Shown: positions 1-6,610 of the stretch, piece after piece
How the letters are laid out: every line of letters starts with the position of its first letter
Numbering within the stretch: the first letter of the stretch is position 1
NCBI GenBank assembly: GCA_900556845.1
Contig: USQO01000039.1
Span: forward strand, 1-18,329
Reading direction: 5' to 3'
DNA length: 18,329 nt
From: an uncultured Bacteroides sp.
GTDB taxonomy: Bacteria > Bacteroidota > Bacteroidia > Bacteroidales > Bacteroidaceae
Program-made: the position numbers and the translations under genes
Notes under the pieces: model-generated
Databases searched by the model: none
Told to the model about the DNA's origin: nothing
Seen by the model: only the letters and a program-made list of their open reading frames with translations

Positions 1-30
1 TCGGCAGCGTCAGATGTGTATAAGAGACAG
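1..30 (+). other. Illumina Nextera (Tn5) adapter remnant, not genomic
   Basis: The first 30 bases equal the last 30 bases of the Nextera read-1 transposase adapter. Positions 12-30 are the 19-bp Tn5 mosaic end AGATGTGTATAAGAGACAG. The match is exact and abuts the very end of the window, so this is untrimmed library adapter carried into an assembly. Native sequence starts at about 31. Confidence 0.97.
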
Positions 31-692
31 GATAAATCTAATATATATAATATAGTTTTCAATAAATCTTCTGGTTGAACCATTTCGCTATCTTTGAAAG
101 GTGTTCCAGCCACTTTTGCCATATCAGTATTTACCCAACCTGGACAAAGAGATGTTACATGAATTCCCAATGGTGCAAGCTCGCGATAAATAGAATCGAC
201 CAAACCAAGAAAACCAAATTTAGAAGCTCCGTAAATGCCACCTCCAGCAAAGCCATACTTAGCTGCACGAGAAACAATGTTAAAAATATATCCTTCTCTC
301 TGTTGTTTCATTATTTCAACTACAGATTTTAAAATATTGTATTGGGCAATAAGATTTATATCAAGGATTTTCTTAAAGTTGTCTACAGGTTCACTTAAAG
401 AACCATCCATAAACATCGCAGCTGCATTTACAAGAATAGAAATACCACCAAACTTTTGATTCAAGTTTCTAATTTCTGTTTCTACTTTGCTATAATCCGT
501 TAAGTCCAAAGGCATAACTACCGGTTCATACTCATAATTGTTTTCCTTAATGATTTCTTTGTACACAGCATTTAATTTATCTATGTTTCTTGCAATTAAA
601 ACAACTCTATACCCTTTCAGAGCTAATCCCTTTGCAATAACAGAGCCAATACCTTGACTGGCACCAGTTACAATAGCTAATTTCTTTTCCAT
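31..692 (-). CDS. Short-chain dehydrogenase/reductase (SDR), 3' end cut by contig edge
   Basis: On the minus strand an ATG at 692-690 opens a frame that stays open for 220 complete codons, down to base 33, where adapter begins. It was read directly from the sequence. It shows the classical SDR layout: the nucleotide-binding glycine motif TGASQGIG (residues 9-16), NAA (89-91), an N in DINL (about 113), catalytic Ser141 in IVSRAA, Tyr154 and Lys158 in YGASK, and the CPGWVNTDM segment (183-191) after the active site. The product is a cytosolic NAD(P)(H)-dependent oxidoreductase resembling FabG-like or ketone/aldehyde-reducing SDRs; the substrate cannot be told. Classical SDRs are about 240-260 residues, so roughly 20-40 C-terminal residues are missing. 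It lies downstream of, and in the same direction as, two Crp/Fnr regulators but is separated from them by a terminator. Confidence 0.9.
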
Positions 693-824
693 ATATAATT
701 AATTTTATACTACAAATCAAATGTTCATATTACTGCTATTTTGAGTTTTAGACTTTCTCTATGAACACTTAGTAAAATTCTCAACATACTTTTATCTAAG
801 ACCACAACATAATAGATATTTCTG

Positions 825-832
825 CAAATGTA
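825..832 (-). promoter_or_regulatory. Candidate -7 element for the SDR gene
   Basis: The minus strand reads TACATTTG, matching the Bacteroidota -7 consensus TAnnTTTG. A TTTG lies 23 bases upstream (minus-strand sense), slightly farther than usual for a -33 element. The implied 5' leader before the SDR start at 692 is about 125 bases. The call rests on motif match and position only. Confidence 0.4.
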
Positions 833-848
833 CATACCTAAAGCGACA

Positions 849-874
849 CAACCCTCAAACTAATTTGAGAGTTG
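849..874. promoter_or_regulatory. Dyad (11-bp arms, 4-base loop) overlapping the SDR -33 region
   Basis: The arms CAACCCTCAAA (849-859) and TTTGAGAGTTG (864-874) are inverted repeats with one mismatch, separated by CTAA. The dyad lies about 20 bases upstream of the SDR -7 element, so it covers the expected -33 zone. No T-run follows on either strand, which argues against a terminator and for an operator. The regulator is unknown; the neighbouring Crp/Fnr proteins are candidates. Confidence 0.4.
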
Positions 875-1050
875 CAAACAGAATCATATTCCAATTACAT
901 AAAATTGACATTGCATTTTCTTATAAACTCTGTCAATGATAATGTAGAAAGCGACATATTTTTCACTTTTATAAGTATAACCTTGATAAAAGGGTTCCTG
1001 TTTATATTCCTATTGAAACTCTGAATTTGAATGCAAAGTACGATATAATA

Positions 1051-1084
1051 AATAAAAAAGGCCTTGAAATATTTCAAGACCTTT
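1051..1084 (-). terminator. Rho-independent terminator of the two-gene Crp/Fnr unit
   Basis: On the minus strand an inverted repeat (AAAGGTCTTGAAA / TTTCAAGGCCTTT, arms 1084-1072 and 1069-1057) has one G-T wobble and a very small loop. It is followed by a T-run (complement of 1052-1059). It sits 26 bases past the stop codon of the gene at 1110-1673. Confidence 0.8.
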
Positions 1085-1109
1085 CTCACTAAACATTAAA
1101 ATAATTAAA

Positions 1110-1673
1110 CTATTTTCTCAATTTCCTGCGTATATGGCTGACAGTTTCAGGAGTAACACCCAAAAATGAAGCAATGCTTTTTAAAGGAACTGCTTCTTTC
1201 AAGTTTGGACAACGCTCCATCAGTCTTTTGTATCGAATTTCAGGACTGCAATACGAATCGAGCAGCCGTCCATATACCATTTCATACAGATTTTCGGCTA
1301 CGCATCTTCCGAATCGTTGGGTTTCCATATTCGTTTCCCAATATTCAATAAGATCATTGCAGGAGATTTCATAAACAGAGCAATCTGTTATAGCTTGAAT
1401 ACTTACCAATGACAAACTGCCTTTCATGAATGAGGAATAGTCACATACATATTCATTTGTAAACGAATACCCTACAATGTGTTCTTCTCCCTCTTCGTCA
1501 ATGTGGGTATATTGAAAGGTACAATCTTCCACCCATCCCGCAAAACGCTTTTTCTCATTCTGACGGATAAAAAAATCTCCTTTACGATAAGTATGCACTT
1601 TCCCTTTCCTTTCGCATAAATCTTTTATAAAAGAATAGTCTAAGTTATTGAGATATGTATTGAACTCGTTCAT
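1110..1673 (-). CDS. Crp/Fnr-family transcriptional regulator (first of three)
   Basis: This 187-residue protein has the length and layout of Bacteroidota Crp/Fnr regulators. An N-terminal cyclic-nucleotide-binding-type beta barrel (about 10-110, with GKVHTYRKGDFF and a DEEGEEHIVG turn) is followed by a C-terminal helix-turn-helix (about 164-185, SIASFLGVTPETVSHIRRKL). It lacks a clear cAMP phosphate-binding cassette and any N-terminal Fe-S cysteine cluster, so its ligand is unknown, as is usual for this group. The ATG at 1673 lies 9 bases after the stop of the regulator at 1683-2249. The two are similar in sequence over their whole length (shared start pattern around FN, LD, GK, Y-KG-FF), so they look like tandem paralogues transcribed together. 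The terminator at 1051-1084 closes the unit. Confidence 0.88.
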   Translation of the reverse strand: MNEFNTYLNNLDYSFIKDLCERKGKVHTYRKGDFFIRQNEKKRFAGWVEDCTFQYTHIDEEGEEHIVGYSFTNEYVCDYSSFMKGSLSLVSIQAITDCSVYEISCNDLIEYWETNMETQRFGRCVAENLYEMVYGRLLDSYCSPEIRYKRLMERCPNLKEAVPLKSIASFLGVTPETVSHIRRKLRK

Positions 1674-1682
1674 CTGATAAAA

Positions 1683-2249
1683 TCATTTATTATCAAAAGT
1701 AATTTCCTTACGGATACGACTGAGATAGGTTGGTGTAATATTCAAATAAGAGGCGATTTCTTTAATCGATATATTTTGGAGAATATCAGGACATCTTTTC
1801 AATAAAGAAATATAGCGTTCCTTGGGTGATAAACGGTGTGTATTCAGATACTCCATATAACAATTATGGAACAATGAATCTGAAAATAGCTGATGCAGCT
1901 CTTGGTCCTCATTGAATACTTTATTTAGTATATCACAGTTACACAACAGAACTTCTACGTTTGTTGCAGCAACAATACTGGTCATACATGGTACTTTTTG
2001 TGTAGTACTTAAATAGTCACCGACTGGCTTTCCTGGGAGTGCCAAACTGGTTATATGTTCGTTGCCTTTTGAATCTGTTACGACATATTTAAAATACCCC
2101 TTTTGTACGATTCCAAAATACCGTATAACATCTCCCCTCTGAACAAAGAATTCTCCCTTTTTGTAATGGCATATTTTACCGTTTTTAGCACAAATCTCAT
2201 GCCAAAATTCCATGTCTAGTTTGTCTATAAAAGAATTAAAATTGCCCAT
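1683..2249 (-). CDS. Crp/Fnr-family transcriptional regulator (second of three)
   Basis: This 188-residue protein has an N-terminal cNMP-binding-type barrel (about 10-110: GKICHYKKGEFFVQRGD, then DSKGNEHITSLALPGKPVGDY) and a C-terminal helix-turn-helix (about 161-182, IKEIASYLNITPTYLSRIRKEI). The YLNITPTYLSRIRKE recognition helix is the form common in Bacteroidota members. It is homologous along its length to the next gene, 9 bases downstream, and is the first gene of that pair. The ATG at 2249 is the only sensible start. No ligand-binding residues identify an effector. A -7-like element lies 29 bases upstream of the start. Confidence 0.88.
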   Translation of the reverse strand: MGNFNSFIDKLDMEFWHEICAKNGKICHYKKGEFFVQRGDVIRYFGIVQKGYFKYVVTDSKGNEHITSLALPGKPVGDYLSTTQKVPCMTSIVAATNVEVLLCNCDILNKVFNEDQELHQLFSDSLFHNCYMEYLNTHRLSPKERYISLLKRCPDILQNISIKEIASYLNITPTYLSRIRKEITFDNK

Positions 2250-2277
2250 TTCTACTATTTAAAATAACAACGATTTG

Positions 2278-2285
2278 CAAAGCTA
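2278..2285 (-). promoter_or_regulatory. Candidate -7 element for the two-gene Crp/Fnr unit
   Basis: The minus strand reads TAGCTTTG (TAnnTTTG consensus). The 8-bp palindrome TTTGCAAA overlaps its downstream edge (2274-2281) and could be an operator half. No convincing -33 box was found. Confidence 0.45.
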
Positions 2286-2307
2286 GTCACTTTTCAAAAC
2301 ATTTCCA

Positions 2308-2463
2308 CTACCCCATCGGATAGTTTTGCGACAAAGAAGCAAGAAACCAGACTTGCTTCATCCCTATAATCCACTTCCCTACTTTGCCCAACTTCAGCAC
2401 GGCATACACAAATGCCCAGGTAACACCAAGAAGCAGAACAGAGCAGACCAGCATACGCAGCAT
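2308..2463 (-). pseudogene. Short hydrophobic frame, possible remnant of a membrane-protein C-terminus
   Basis: A 51-codon minus-strand frame (ATG at 2463, TAG at 2310-2308) encodes one strong membrane-type segment (residues about 4-24, LVCSVLLLGVTWAFVYAVLK), then a basic stretch GKVGKWIIGMK. It begins 10 bases past the stop of the third Crp/Fnr gene, in the same direction, with no evident ribosome-binding site. The helix-then-basic-tail pattern resembles the last helix of acyltransferase-3-type membrane proteins, so it may be a decayed gene tail. It could also be a genuine small membrane protein or chance. The frame is real; the interpretation is weak. Confidence 0.25.
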
Positions 2464-2473
2464 GGTGTGCACA

Positions 2474-3061
2474 TCAGAATTCGGCCCGGATACGGCTCAG
2501 TGTAGAAATAGAAATACCCAGATAAGAAGCAATATAGCCCAAGTTTACACGTCGGCAAATATCCGGATACAGTTGCAGCAGTTTTTCGTATCGCTCACGG
2601 GCCGAAAGGGTCAGCCGGTCGATGCGTGTACACTGCAAGGCCAGCAGGCACTCCTGATGTATCACCCGGCTCCAGTTGGCTATTTCAATATCCGTTTCAT
2701 AAAGCTCATTGAGTTTCTGTATGGGTATGGAATAGGCCAAAGTCTTCTCTACTGTCTCTACATATTCAAAGCCAGCCTTGTTGTGATAGAGGCACAGCAG
2801 TCCGAAAGTAATATCTCCTTCACTGGAAAACCAGGTGGTATGCTCTTTCCCGTCTACCAGGCAATAAGAGCGTGTCATGCCTTTTTCAATGAAGTATACG
2901 TTGCGGTCTATTATTCCGGCTTGTATAAACAGGCACTTCCGGGGAAAGTGATGCGGGGTAAAGTGCTGGCTCAATCGCTGAAAGGATTCCTCGGAAACGG
3001 GGTAATAGCGCTTCATCTTATTGTATATGTTTTGCATGGGGTTGTCGTTGGGGGTGCTCAT
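2474..3061 (-). CDS. Crp/Fnr-family transcriptional regulator (third of three)
   Basis: This 195-residue protein has an N-terminal effector-binding barrel (about 25-125: FPRKCLFIQAGIIDRNVYFIEKGMTRSY, then DGKEHTTWFSSEGD) and a C-terminal helix-turn-helix (about 170-193, LGYIASYLGISISTLSRIRAEF). The IEKGMTRSY barrel signature is common in Bacteroidota Crp/Fnr proteins of unknown ligand. It is more distant from the two regulators downstream than they are from each other. The ATG at 3061 is preceded by a purine-rich AAGAAGA stretch suited to ribosome binding. It is divergent from the glycerate kinase gene, with 177 bases between the starts, so it could control that gene as well as itself. Confidence 0.88.
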   Translation of the reverse strand: MSTPNDNPMQNIYNKMKRYYPVSEESFQRLSQHFTPHHFPRKCLFIQAGIIDRNVYFIEKGMTRSYCLVDGKEHTTWFSSEGDITFGLLCLYHNKAGFEYVETVEKTLAYSIPIQKLNELYETDIEIANWSRVIHQECLLALQCTRIDRLTLSARERYEKLLQLYPDICRRVNLGYIASYLGISISTLSRIRAEF

Positions 3062-3089
3062 AGTAACAATCTTCTTTTTCTGTTTTTAG

Positions 3090-3125
3090 TATGGGAAGTG
3101 ACAAATATATAAAAAATATCCCATA
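3090..3125. promoter_or_regulatory. Inverted repeat bracketing the promoter of the third Crp/Fnr gene
   Basis: Perfect 7-bp arms TATGGGA (3090-3096) and TCCCATA (3119-3125) lie 22 bases apart, with the predicted -7 element (3102-3109) between them. Arms about 29 bases apart centre to centre (near three helical turns) on both sides of a promoter would suit a repressor or autoregulator binding two sites on one face. This is a structural observation; the binding protein is inferred. Confidence 0.4.
3102..3109 (-). promoter_or_regulatory. Candidate -7 element for the third Crp/Fnr gene
   Basis: The minus strand reads TATATTTG, an exact TAnnTTTG match 40 bases upstream of the ATG at 3061, giving a leader of about 30-35 bases. 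The -33 box is not clear. Confidence 0.5.
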
Positions 3126-3194
3126 TAAACACTCCTGATAGAAACAGTTGCAATAAACCATCCATAAACAGCAGATTATTCCTGCCAAAATACA

Positions 3195-3202
3195 TAACTT
3201 TG
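3195..3202 (+). promoter_or_regulatory. Candidate -7 element for glycerate kinase
   Basis: TAACTTTG matches TAnnTTTG exactly and lies 36 bases before the ATG at 3239. This also shows that a TTG at 3200 in the same frame is part of the promoter rather than the start codon. Confidence 0.55.
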
Positions 3203-3238
3203 AGGTCAACAATATTTAGCAACAGAAAACATACAGAT

Positions 3239-4312
3239 ATGAAAATAATATTAGCCATCGACTCATTCAAAGGATGCTTCAGTTCCGAAGAAGTGGAAGC
3301 AATCCTTGCAGAGGCTTTCGGCAAAGAGGGCTTCGAGGTTTGTTCGGTCCCGATGTCTGACGGCGGTGAGGGAATGCTGGAAGCTTTTATTGCAGCACTG
3401 AACGGACGATATATCGAAGCGACTGTTCACGACCCGCTGATGCGCCCTGTCGGCAGCAAGTACGGCATTGCTGCCGACGGAACGGCTGTCATCGAAACGG
3501 CAAGGGCTTGCGGACTGACGCTGATGTCTCCGGCAGAACGTAATCCGCTGGTGGCCACGACGTATGGTGTGGGTGAACTGATAGCGGATGCTGTGCATAG
3601 GGGATGCCGCCGGTTCATCATCGGACTGGGAGGCAGCGGGACTAGTGATGCCGGAAGGGGTATGCTGCAGGCGCTGGCCGATGTGTTTACACCAAACGGA
3701 GAGCTGGGAGAACTGGCGGAGAGGGTCCTGAAGGAATGCTGCTTTACGCTAGCCAGTGACGTGCGGAATCCGCTTTACGGGGAGAACGGTGCTGCACGGG
3801 TGTTCGGTCCGCAGAAAGGGGCTACTCCCGAAATGGTGTCGGAGCTGGACAGACGGGCACGCGACTTTGCCCGACAGGCTACTCTGCTGACTGGAAAAGA
3901 TATGTCGCTGGCACCGGGGGCCGGAGCTGCCGGAGGACTGGGATATGCTTTCATGCAGTTTCTGGAGGCCCGGGCGCAATCGGGTGCCGACTTGCTGCTG
4001 GATGTTTCCGGATTTGAGGGGCTACTGGAGCAGGCCGACCTGATTATTACCGGTGAAGGCAGTGCCGACAGACAGACGCTGATGGGCAAACTGCCGGAAC
4101 GGGTGCTGCAACGGGGATTGAAACACGGGGTGCCGGTTTGGCTGGTGGCCGGGCGGACTCAGCAGGTTGCCGAGCTGAAAGCGGCGGGATTTGCACGGGT
4201 AGACTGTATCACTCCGCCATCCATGTGCACCGAAGAGGCGATTCGCCCGGCCAATGCCCAAAAGCATCTGGAGGAGTGGGTTGCGCGGGTGCTGCCGGAA
4301 CTGAAAAGATAG
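3239..4312 (+). CDS. glxK: Glycerate kinase (glycerate 2-kinase, GarK/GlxK family)
   Basis: This cytosolic kinase phosphorylates D-glycerate with ATP; GarK and GlxK of E. coli make 2-phosphoglycerate, feeding lower glycolysis. The 357-residue protein carries the family signatures in order: IDSFKG (7-12), PMSDGGEG near residue 40, the glycine-rich IGLGGSGTSDAG (about 130), FGPQKGA (about 185) and TGEGSADRQTLMGK (about 270). Family members are about 370-385 residues, so this copy is complete if slightly short. The start at 3239 is chosen because translation from there begins MKIILAIDSFKG, the usual family N-terminus; the in-frame TTG at 3200 overlaps the promoter. The threonine aldolase follows 74 bases later on the same strand. 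Which glxK/garK orthologue this is was not resolved, so the symbol is by family. Confidence 0.92.
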   Translation: MKIILAIDSFKGCFSSEEVEAILAEAFGKEGFEVCSVPMSDGGEGMLEAFIAALNGRYIEATVHDPLMRPVGSKYGIAADGTAVIETARACGLTLMSPAERNPLVATTYGVGELIADAVHRGCRRFIIGLGGSGTSDAGRGMLQALADVFTPNGELGELAERVLKECCFTLASDVRNPLYGENGAARVFGPQKGATPEMVSELDRRARDFARQATLLTGKDMSLAPGAGAAGGLGYAFMQFLEARAQSGADLLLDVSGFEGLLEQADLIITGEGSADRQTLMGKLPERVLQRGLKHGVPVWLVAGRTQQVAELKAAGFARVDCITPPSMCTEEAIRPANAQKHLEEWVARVLPELKR

Positions 4313-4352
4313 AATATCTGCAATGTGCAATAAGGGATTTCAAAATAATCTG

Positions 4353-4360
4353 TACCTTTA
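4353..4360 (+). promoter_or_regulatory. Weak candidate -7 element before threonine aldolase
   Basis: TACCTTTA matches seven of eight in the TAnnTTTG layout (last base A) and lies 27 bases before the ATG at 4387. No clear -33 box. The aldolase may instead be co-transcribed with the glycerate kinase. Confidence 0.25.
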
Positions 4361-4386
4361 CAGAGATTTCATAAAACAGACGAACC

Positions 4387-5412
4387 ATGATACATTTTGA
4401 TACGGACTATATGGAGGGGGCACATCCGGAAGTAATGCGCCGCCTGATGGAAACGAATCTGGAACAGACTACCGGATATGGTACTGACCCTTATACGGCT
4501 CGTGCCAAGGAGCTGATTCGTATGGCTTGCGGACAGCCACAGGCTGCTGTGCATTTCCTGGTAGGGGGTACACAGACCAATGCTACGGTGATTGATGCGC
4601 TGCTGCGTCACCACGAAGGGGTATTGGCTGCCGAAACGGCACACATCAATGTGCATGAATCGGGCGCGATCGAAGCGACCGGACACAAGGTGCTTACGTT
4701 GCCGCAGCACGACGGTAAGGTGTGGGCCAGCGAAGTGGAGGAATACATCGACTTGTTCTACAAGGACGAAACGTATGAACACATGGTGGCTCCGGGTATG
4801 CTGTATATCTCGCATCCTACGGAGTATGGAACGCTGTACACGCTGGACGAGCTGGAAAGCTTGAGCCGGGTTTGCCGCAATGCGGGAATACCGCTCTACA
4901 TGGACGGTGCGCGCCTGGGATACGGACTGGCTGCCGAAGGCACGGACGTCACGCTGGCTGACATTGCCCGTCTGTGTGATGTGTTCTACATCGGTGGCAC
5001 CAAGGTGGGGGCTCTCTTTGGCGAAGCAGTGGTGGCTGCACGCCCGGAAAGATTGCCGCATTTCTTCCCGCTCATCAAGCAGCACGGTGCATTGCTGGCG
5101 AAAGGCCGTCTGCAGGGAGTGCAGTTTGAGACGCTTTTCACAAACAATCTGTACCTGCAGATGGGAGCGCATGCGGTACGGCTGGCCATGAAGCTGAAGG
5201 AGGCTTTCCGTGCAAAGGGATACCGTCTGCATTTGGACTCGCCTACCAACCAGCAGTTTGTATGTCTGCCCAATGAAACAATGGACCGCCTGCTGCAGCA
5301 TGCTACTTTTGAGCTGTGGGGACCACGGGGTAAGGAAGAGACTACGGTACGCTTCGTAACCAGCTGGGCTACACGCGAAGAAGATGTAGACAAGCTCATC
5401 AGTCTGCTCTGA
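4387..5412 (+). CDS. ltaE: Low-specificity L-threonine aldolase (PLP-dependent)
   Basis: The enzyme splits L-threonine or L-allo-threonine into glycine and acetaldehyde using pyridoxal phosphate. The 341-residue protein is the usual length for this fold-type I family. Visible features are the opening FDTDYMEGAHPEVM, Tyr31/Thr33 in GYGTDPYT, the GGTQTN loop (60-65), the PLP-stacking TAHINVHESGA segment (85-94), the DGARLGYG segment (173-180) with the PLP-nitrogen aspartate, and the Schiff-base Lys206 in YIGGTKVGALFGEA. The start is the first ATG after the spacer and matches the family N-terminus. It sits behind glycerate kinase in the same direction, and both belong to glycine/serine/glycerate metabolism. 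Its transcript ends at the long hairpin shared with the convergent GH18 gene. Confidence 0.92.
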   Translation: MIHFDTDYMEGAHPEVMRRLMETNLEQTTGYGTDPYTARAKELIRMACGQPQAAVHFLVGGTQTNATVIDALLRHHEGVLAAETAHINVHESGAIEATGHKVLTLPQHDGKVWASEVEEYIDLFYKDETYEHMVAPGMLYISHPTEYGTLYTLDELESLSRVCRNAGIPLYMDGARLGYGLAAEGTDVTLADIARLCDVFYIGGTKVGALFGEAVVAARPERLPHFFPLIKQHGALLAKGRLQGVQFETLFTNNLYLQMGAHAVRLAMKLKEAFRAKGYRLHLDSPTNQQFVCLPNETMDRLLQHATFELWGPRGKEETTVRFVTSWATREEDVDKLISLL

Positions 5413-5435
5413 TACGGCAGTGACGCAAGACATAA

Positions 5436-5505
5436 CAAGGCATAAAAAAATCCCGGAACGAATGGAGTCATCTTCATCTGTTCCGGGATTTTATTTTATG
5501 CCTTG
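5436..5505. terminator. Long bidirectional terminator shared by ltaE and GH18
   Basis: There are two nested perfect stems. The outer arms CAAGGCATAAAA (5436-5447) and TTTTATGCCTTG (5494-5505) pair over 12 bp; the inner arms AAATCCCGGAAC (5448-5459) and GTTCCGGGATTT (5480-5491) pair over 12 bp; the loop is 20 bases. A- and T-rich flanks on both sides of the GC-rich inner stem give a U-run for either direction. It lies between the convergent stops at 5412 and 5528. Confidence 0.9.
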
Positions 5506-5527
5506 AAAATCTGAAATCTGCAAAATA

Positions 5528-6556
5528 TCACTGCTTATCTCCGCGCATGCCTTCGAATACGGCCTTGCGCAGTGAGCCTGCCTCGTCATCGGTATTATAC
5601 TCCCAGTACATCATGCCCAGCAGTCCTTTCTGTCTTACAAAGGCACACTTGGCAGCCAGTGAACGGGGATTTTCGTAAGTACAGACCAAACGGCCTTCCT
5701 TGTCGGCCAAATAAGGTACACAGGCCAGCGTATCCCAACAGGCTTCGTAGCCTTCCAGCTTCACGATGTCGCGGTAATCGATAAAATCGGACATCGGGGG
5801 TGCCGCATGACCGTAAAAAGGTGCCCCCAATACCAGTTTTGAGGCAGGAATGCCTTGCTGCAAATGGGCCTCAACGGATTCTTCGCACGAGCGGTTGCCT
5901 ACCCGCGGAGAACGGTAAAGAGCCGAATGGTGATACGGAGGGCGGTTCATGTCATAGGTCATGATGTTTACAAAATCAATATAGGGGTCTATTGCCTTGA
6001 AATCGATATACTTGGCATTGGCGGCCGAAGCCAGCGTAAGTAACTTGCCGGTACCGATGGCCTCGCGGATGTCACGCATCAGCAATGTGTAGTTTTCGGT
6101 ATCAGCGTCCGAAGCTGAAATGCCGGCTGCACGACTGGTAGGATATTCCCAGTCGATATCGATACCATCCAGACCGAACTGGTCTACTACCCGACGGCAG
6201 TCGCGGGCAAACGACAGACGGCTCTGCTCGTCGGCTGCCATTTCGCTGAAACGACCACTGCCCCATCCGCCGATAGAAAGCAGCACCTTGAGGTGGGGCG
6301 CATCCTTCTTCAGGTTTGCAATCTCCTGCAAGCGGCTTTCACGGTCGATAACAACCTTGCTGAAAGTGGAGTCTACATGCCCGAATGCATAATTGATGTG
6401 CGTCACCAGCGAAGGGTCGGGCAAGGTTTTTCCGTTAGAGGTGACATAGGCCAGCACGATGTCTTTCGAAGTATCCGGTTGTTGACGGCCAGAAGTGCCG
6501 CAACCTGCACAGATACAGGCCCAGAGTAGCAATAAGATGCCATACATGTTTTTCAT
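5528..6556 (-). CDS. GH18 glycosidase lipoprotein (chitinase / endo-beta-N-acetylglucosaminidase type)
   Basis: Family 18 enzymes cleave beta-1,4 GlcNAc-GlcNAc bonds in chitin or in the N-glycan chitobiose core by substrate-assisted catalysis. The 342-residue protein begins with a lipoprotein signal (MKN, hydrophobic 6-17, lipobox ICAGC, Cys19), so it is membrane anchored, possibly on the outer surface. The catalytic region has SIGGWGSG (94-101) and the full motif DGIDIDWEYP, with Asp130, Asp133, Asp135 and the acid Glu137. Further barrel signatures are MTYDMN, GAPFYGH and MMYWEYNTDD. Length fits a single TIM barrel without binding modules. SIGGW is chitinase-like, but the neighbouring GH92, GH20 and GH2 genes make N-glycan or chitobiose-type oligosaccharides the likelier substrate. 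It is divergent from the GH92 gene. Confidence 0.9.
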   Translation of the reverse strand: MKNMYGILLLLWACICAGCGTSGRQQPDTSKDIVLAYVTSNGKTLPDPSLVTHINYAFGHVDSTFSKVVIDRESRLQEIANLKKDAPHLKVLLSIGGWGSGRFSEMAADEQSRLSFARDCRRVVDQFGLDGIDIDWEYPTSRAAGISASDADTENYTLLMRDIREAIGTGKLLTLASAANAKYIDFKAIDPYIDFVNIMTYDMNRPPYHHSALYRSPRVGNRSCEESVEAHLQQGIPASKLVLGAPFYGHAAPPMSDFIDYRDIVKLEGYEACWDTLACVPYLADKEGRLVCTYENPRSLAAKCAFVRQKGLLGMMYWEYNTDDEAGSLRKAVFEGMRGDKQ

Positions 6557-6591
6557 AAGCTGTTTTTTTTAGTTAAACATATCTATTGCGA

Positions 6592-6599
6592 CAAATTTA
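6592..6599 (-). promoter_or_regulatory. Candidate -7 element for the GH18 gene
   Basis: The minus strand reads TAAATTTG (TAnnTTTG) 35 bases upstream of the ATG at 6556, giving a leader of about 28 bases. No clear -33 box. Confidence 0.5.
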
Positions 6600-6610
6600 T
6601 GGAATAATAC

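Larger units (their letters stand above)
693..1109. other. 417-bp non-coding, AT-rich spacer upstream of the SDR
   Basis: There is no credible gene here. The span holds a candidate SDR promoter (825-832, minus), a dyad just upstream of it (849-874), a weak 7-bp inverted repeat (904-910 with 931-937), and the terminator of the regulator pair (1051-1084). A 64-codon minus-strand frame at 895-1089 starts with GTG inside the terminator hairpin and has low-complexity composition, so it was not called. Confidence 0.7.

Noticed and set aside
12..30. Tn5 mosaic end as evidence of a natural transposon
   Set aside because: It is preceded by the Nextera linker bases and sits at the contig end, so it is library adapter rather than a genomic insertion.
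75..459. Two plus-strand frames in the first 460 bases
   Set aside because: They lie antisense to the SDR reading frame, which has all SDR motifs in order.
895..1089. 64-codon minus-strand frame downstream of the first regulator
   Set aside because: It starts with GTG inside the terminator hairpin and encodes a low-complexity Ile/Asn/Lys-rich sequence typical of random AT-rich DNA.
2384..3112. 242-codon plus-strand frame over the third Crp/Fnr gene
   Set aside because: It overlaps the regulator completely and crosses its promoter. The regulator has a recognisable barrel and HTH; this frame has none.
3200..3238. In-frame TTG start 13 codons upstream for glycerate kinase
   Set aside because: The TTG is part of the TAACTTTG promoter element, and the family N-terminus begins at the ATG at 3239.
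4369..5433. 354-codon minus-strand frame over the threonine aldolase
   Set aside because: It is antisense to a gene with clear PLP-enzyme motifs, runs into the terminator region, and has no coherent protein features.
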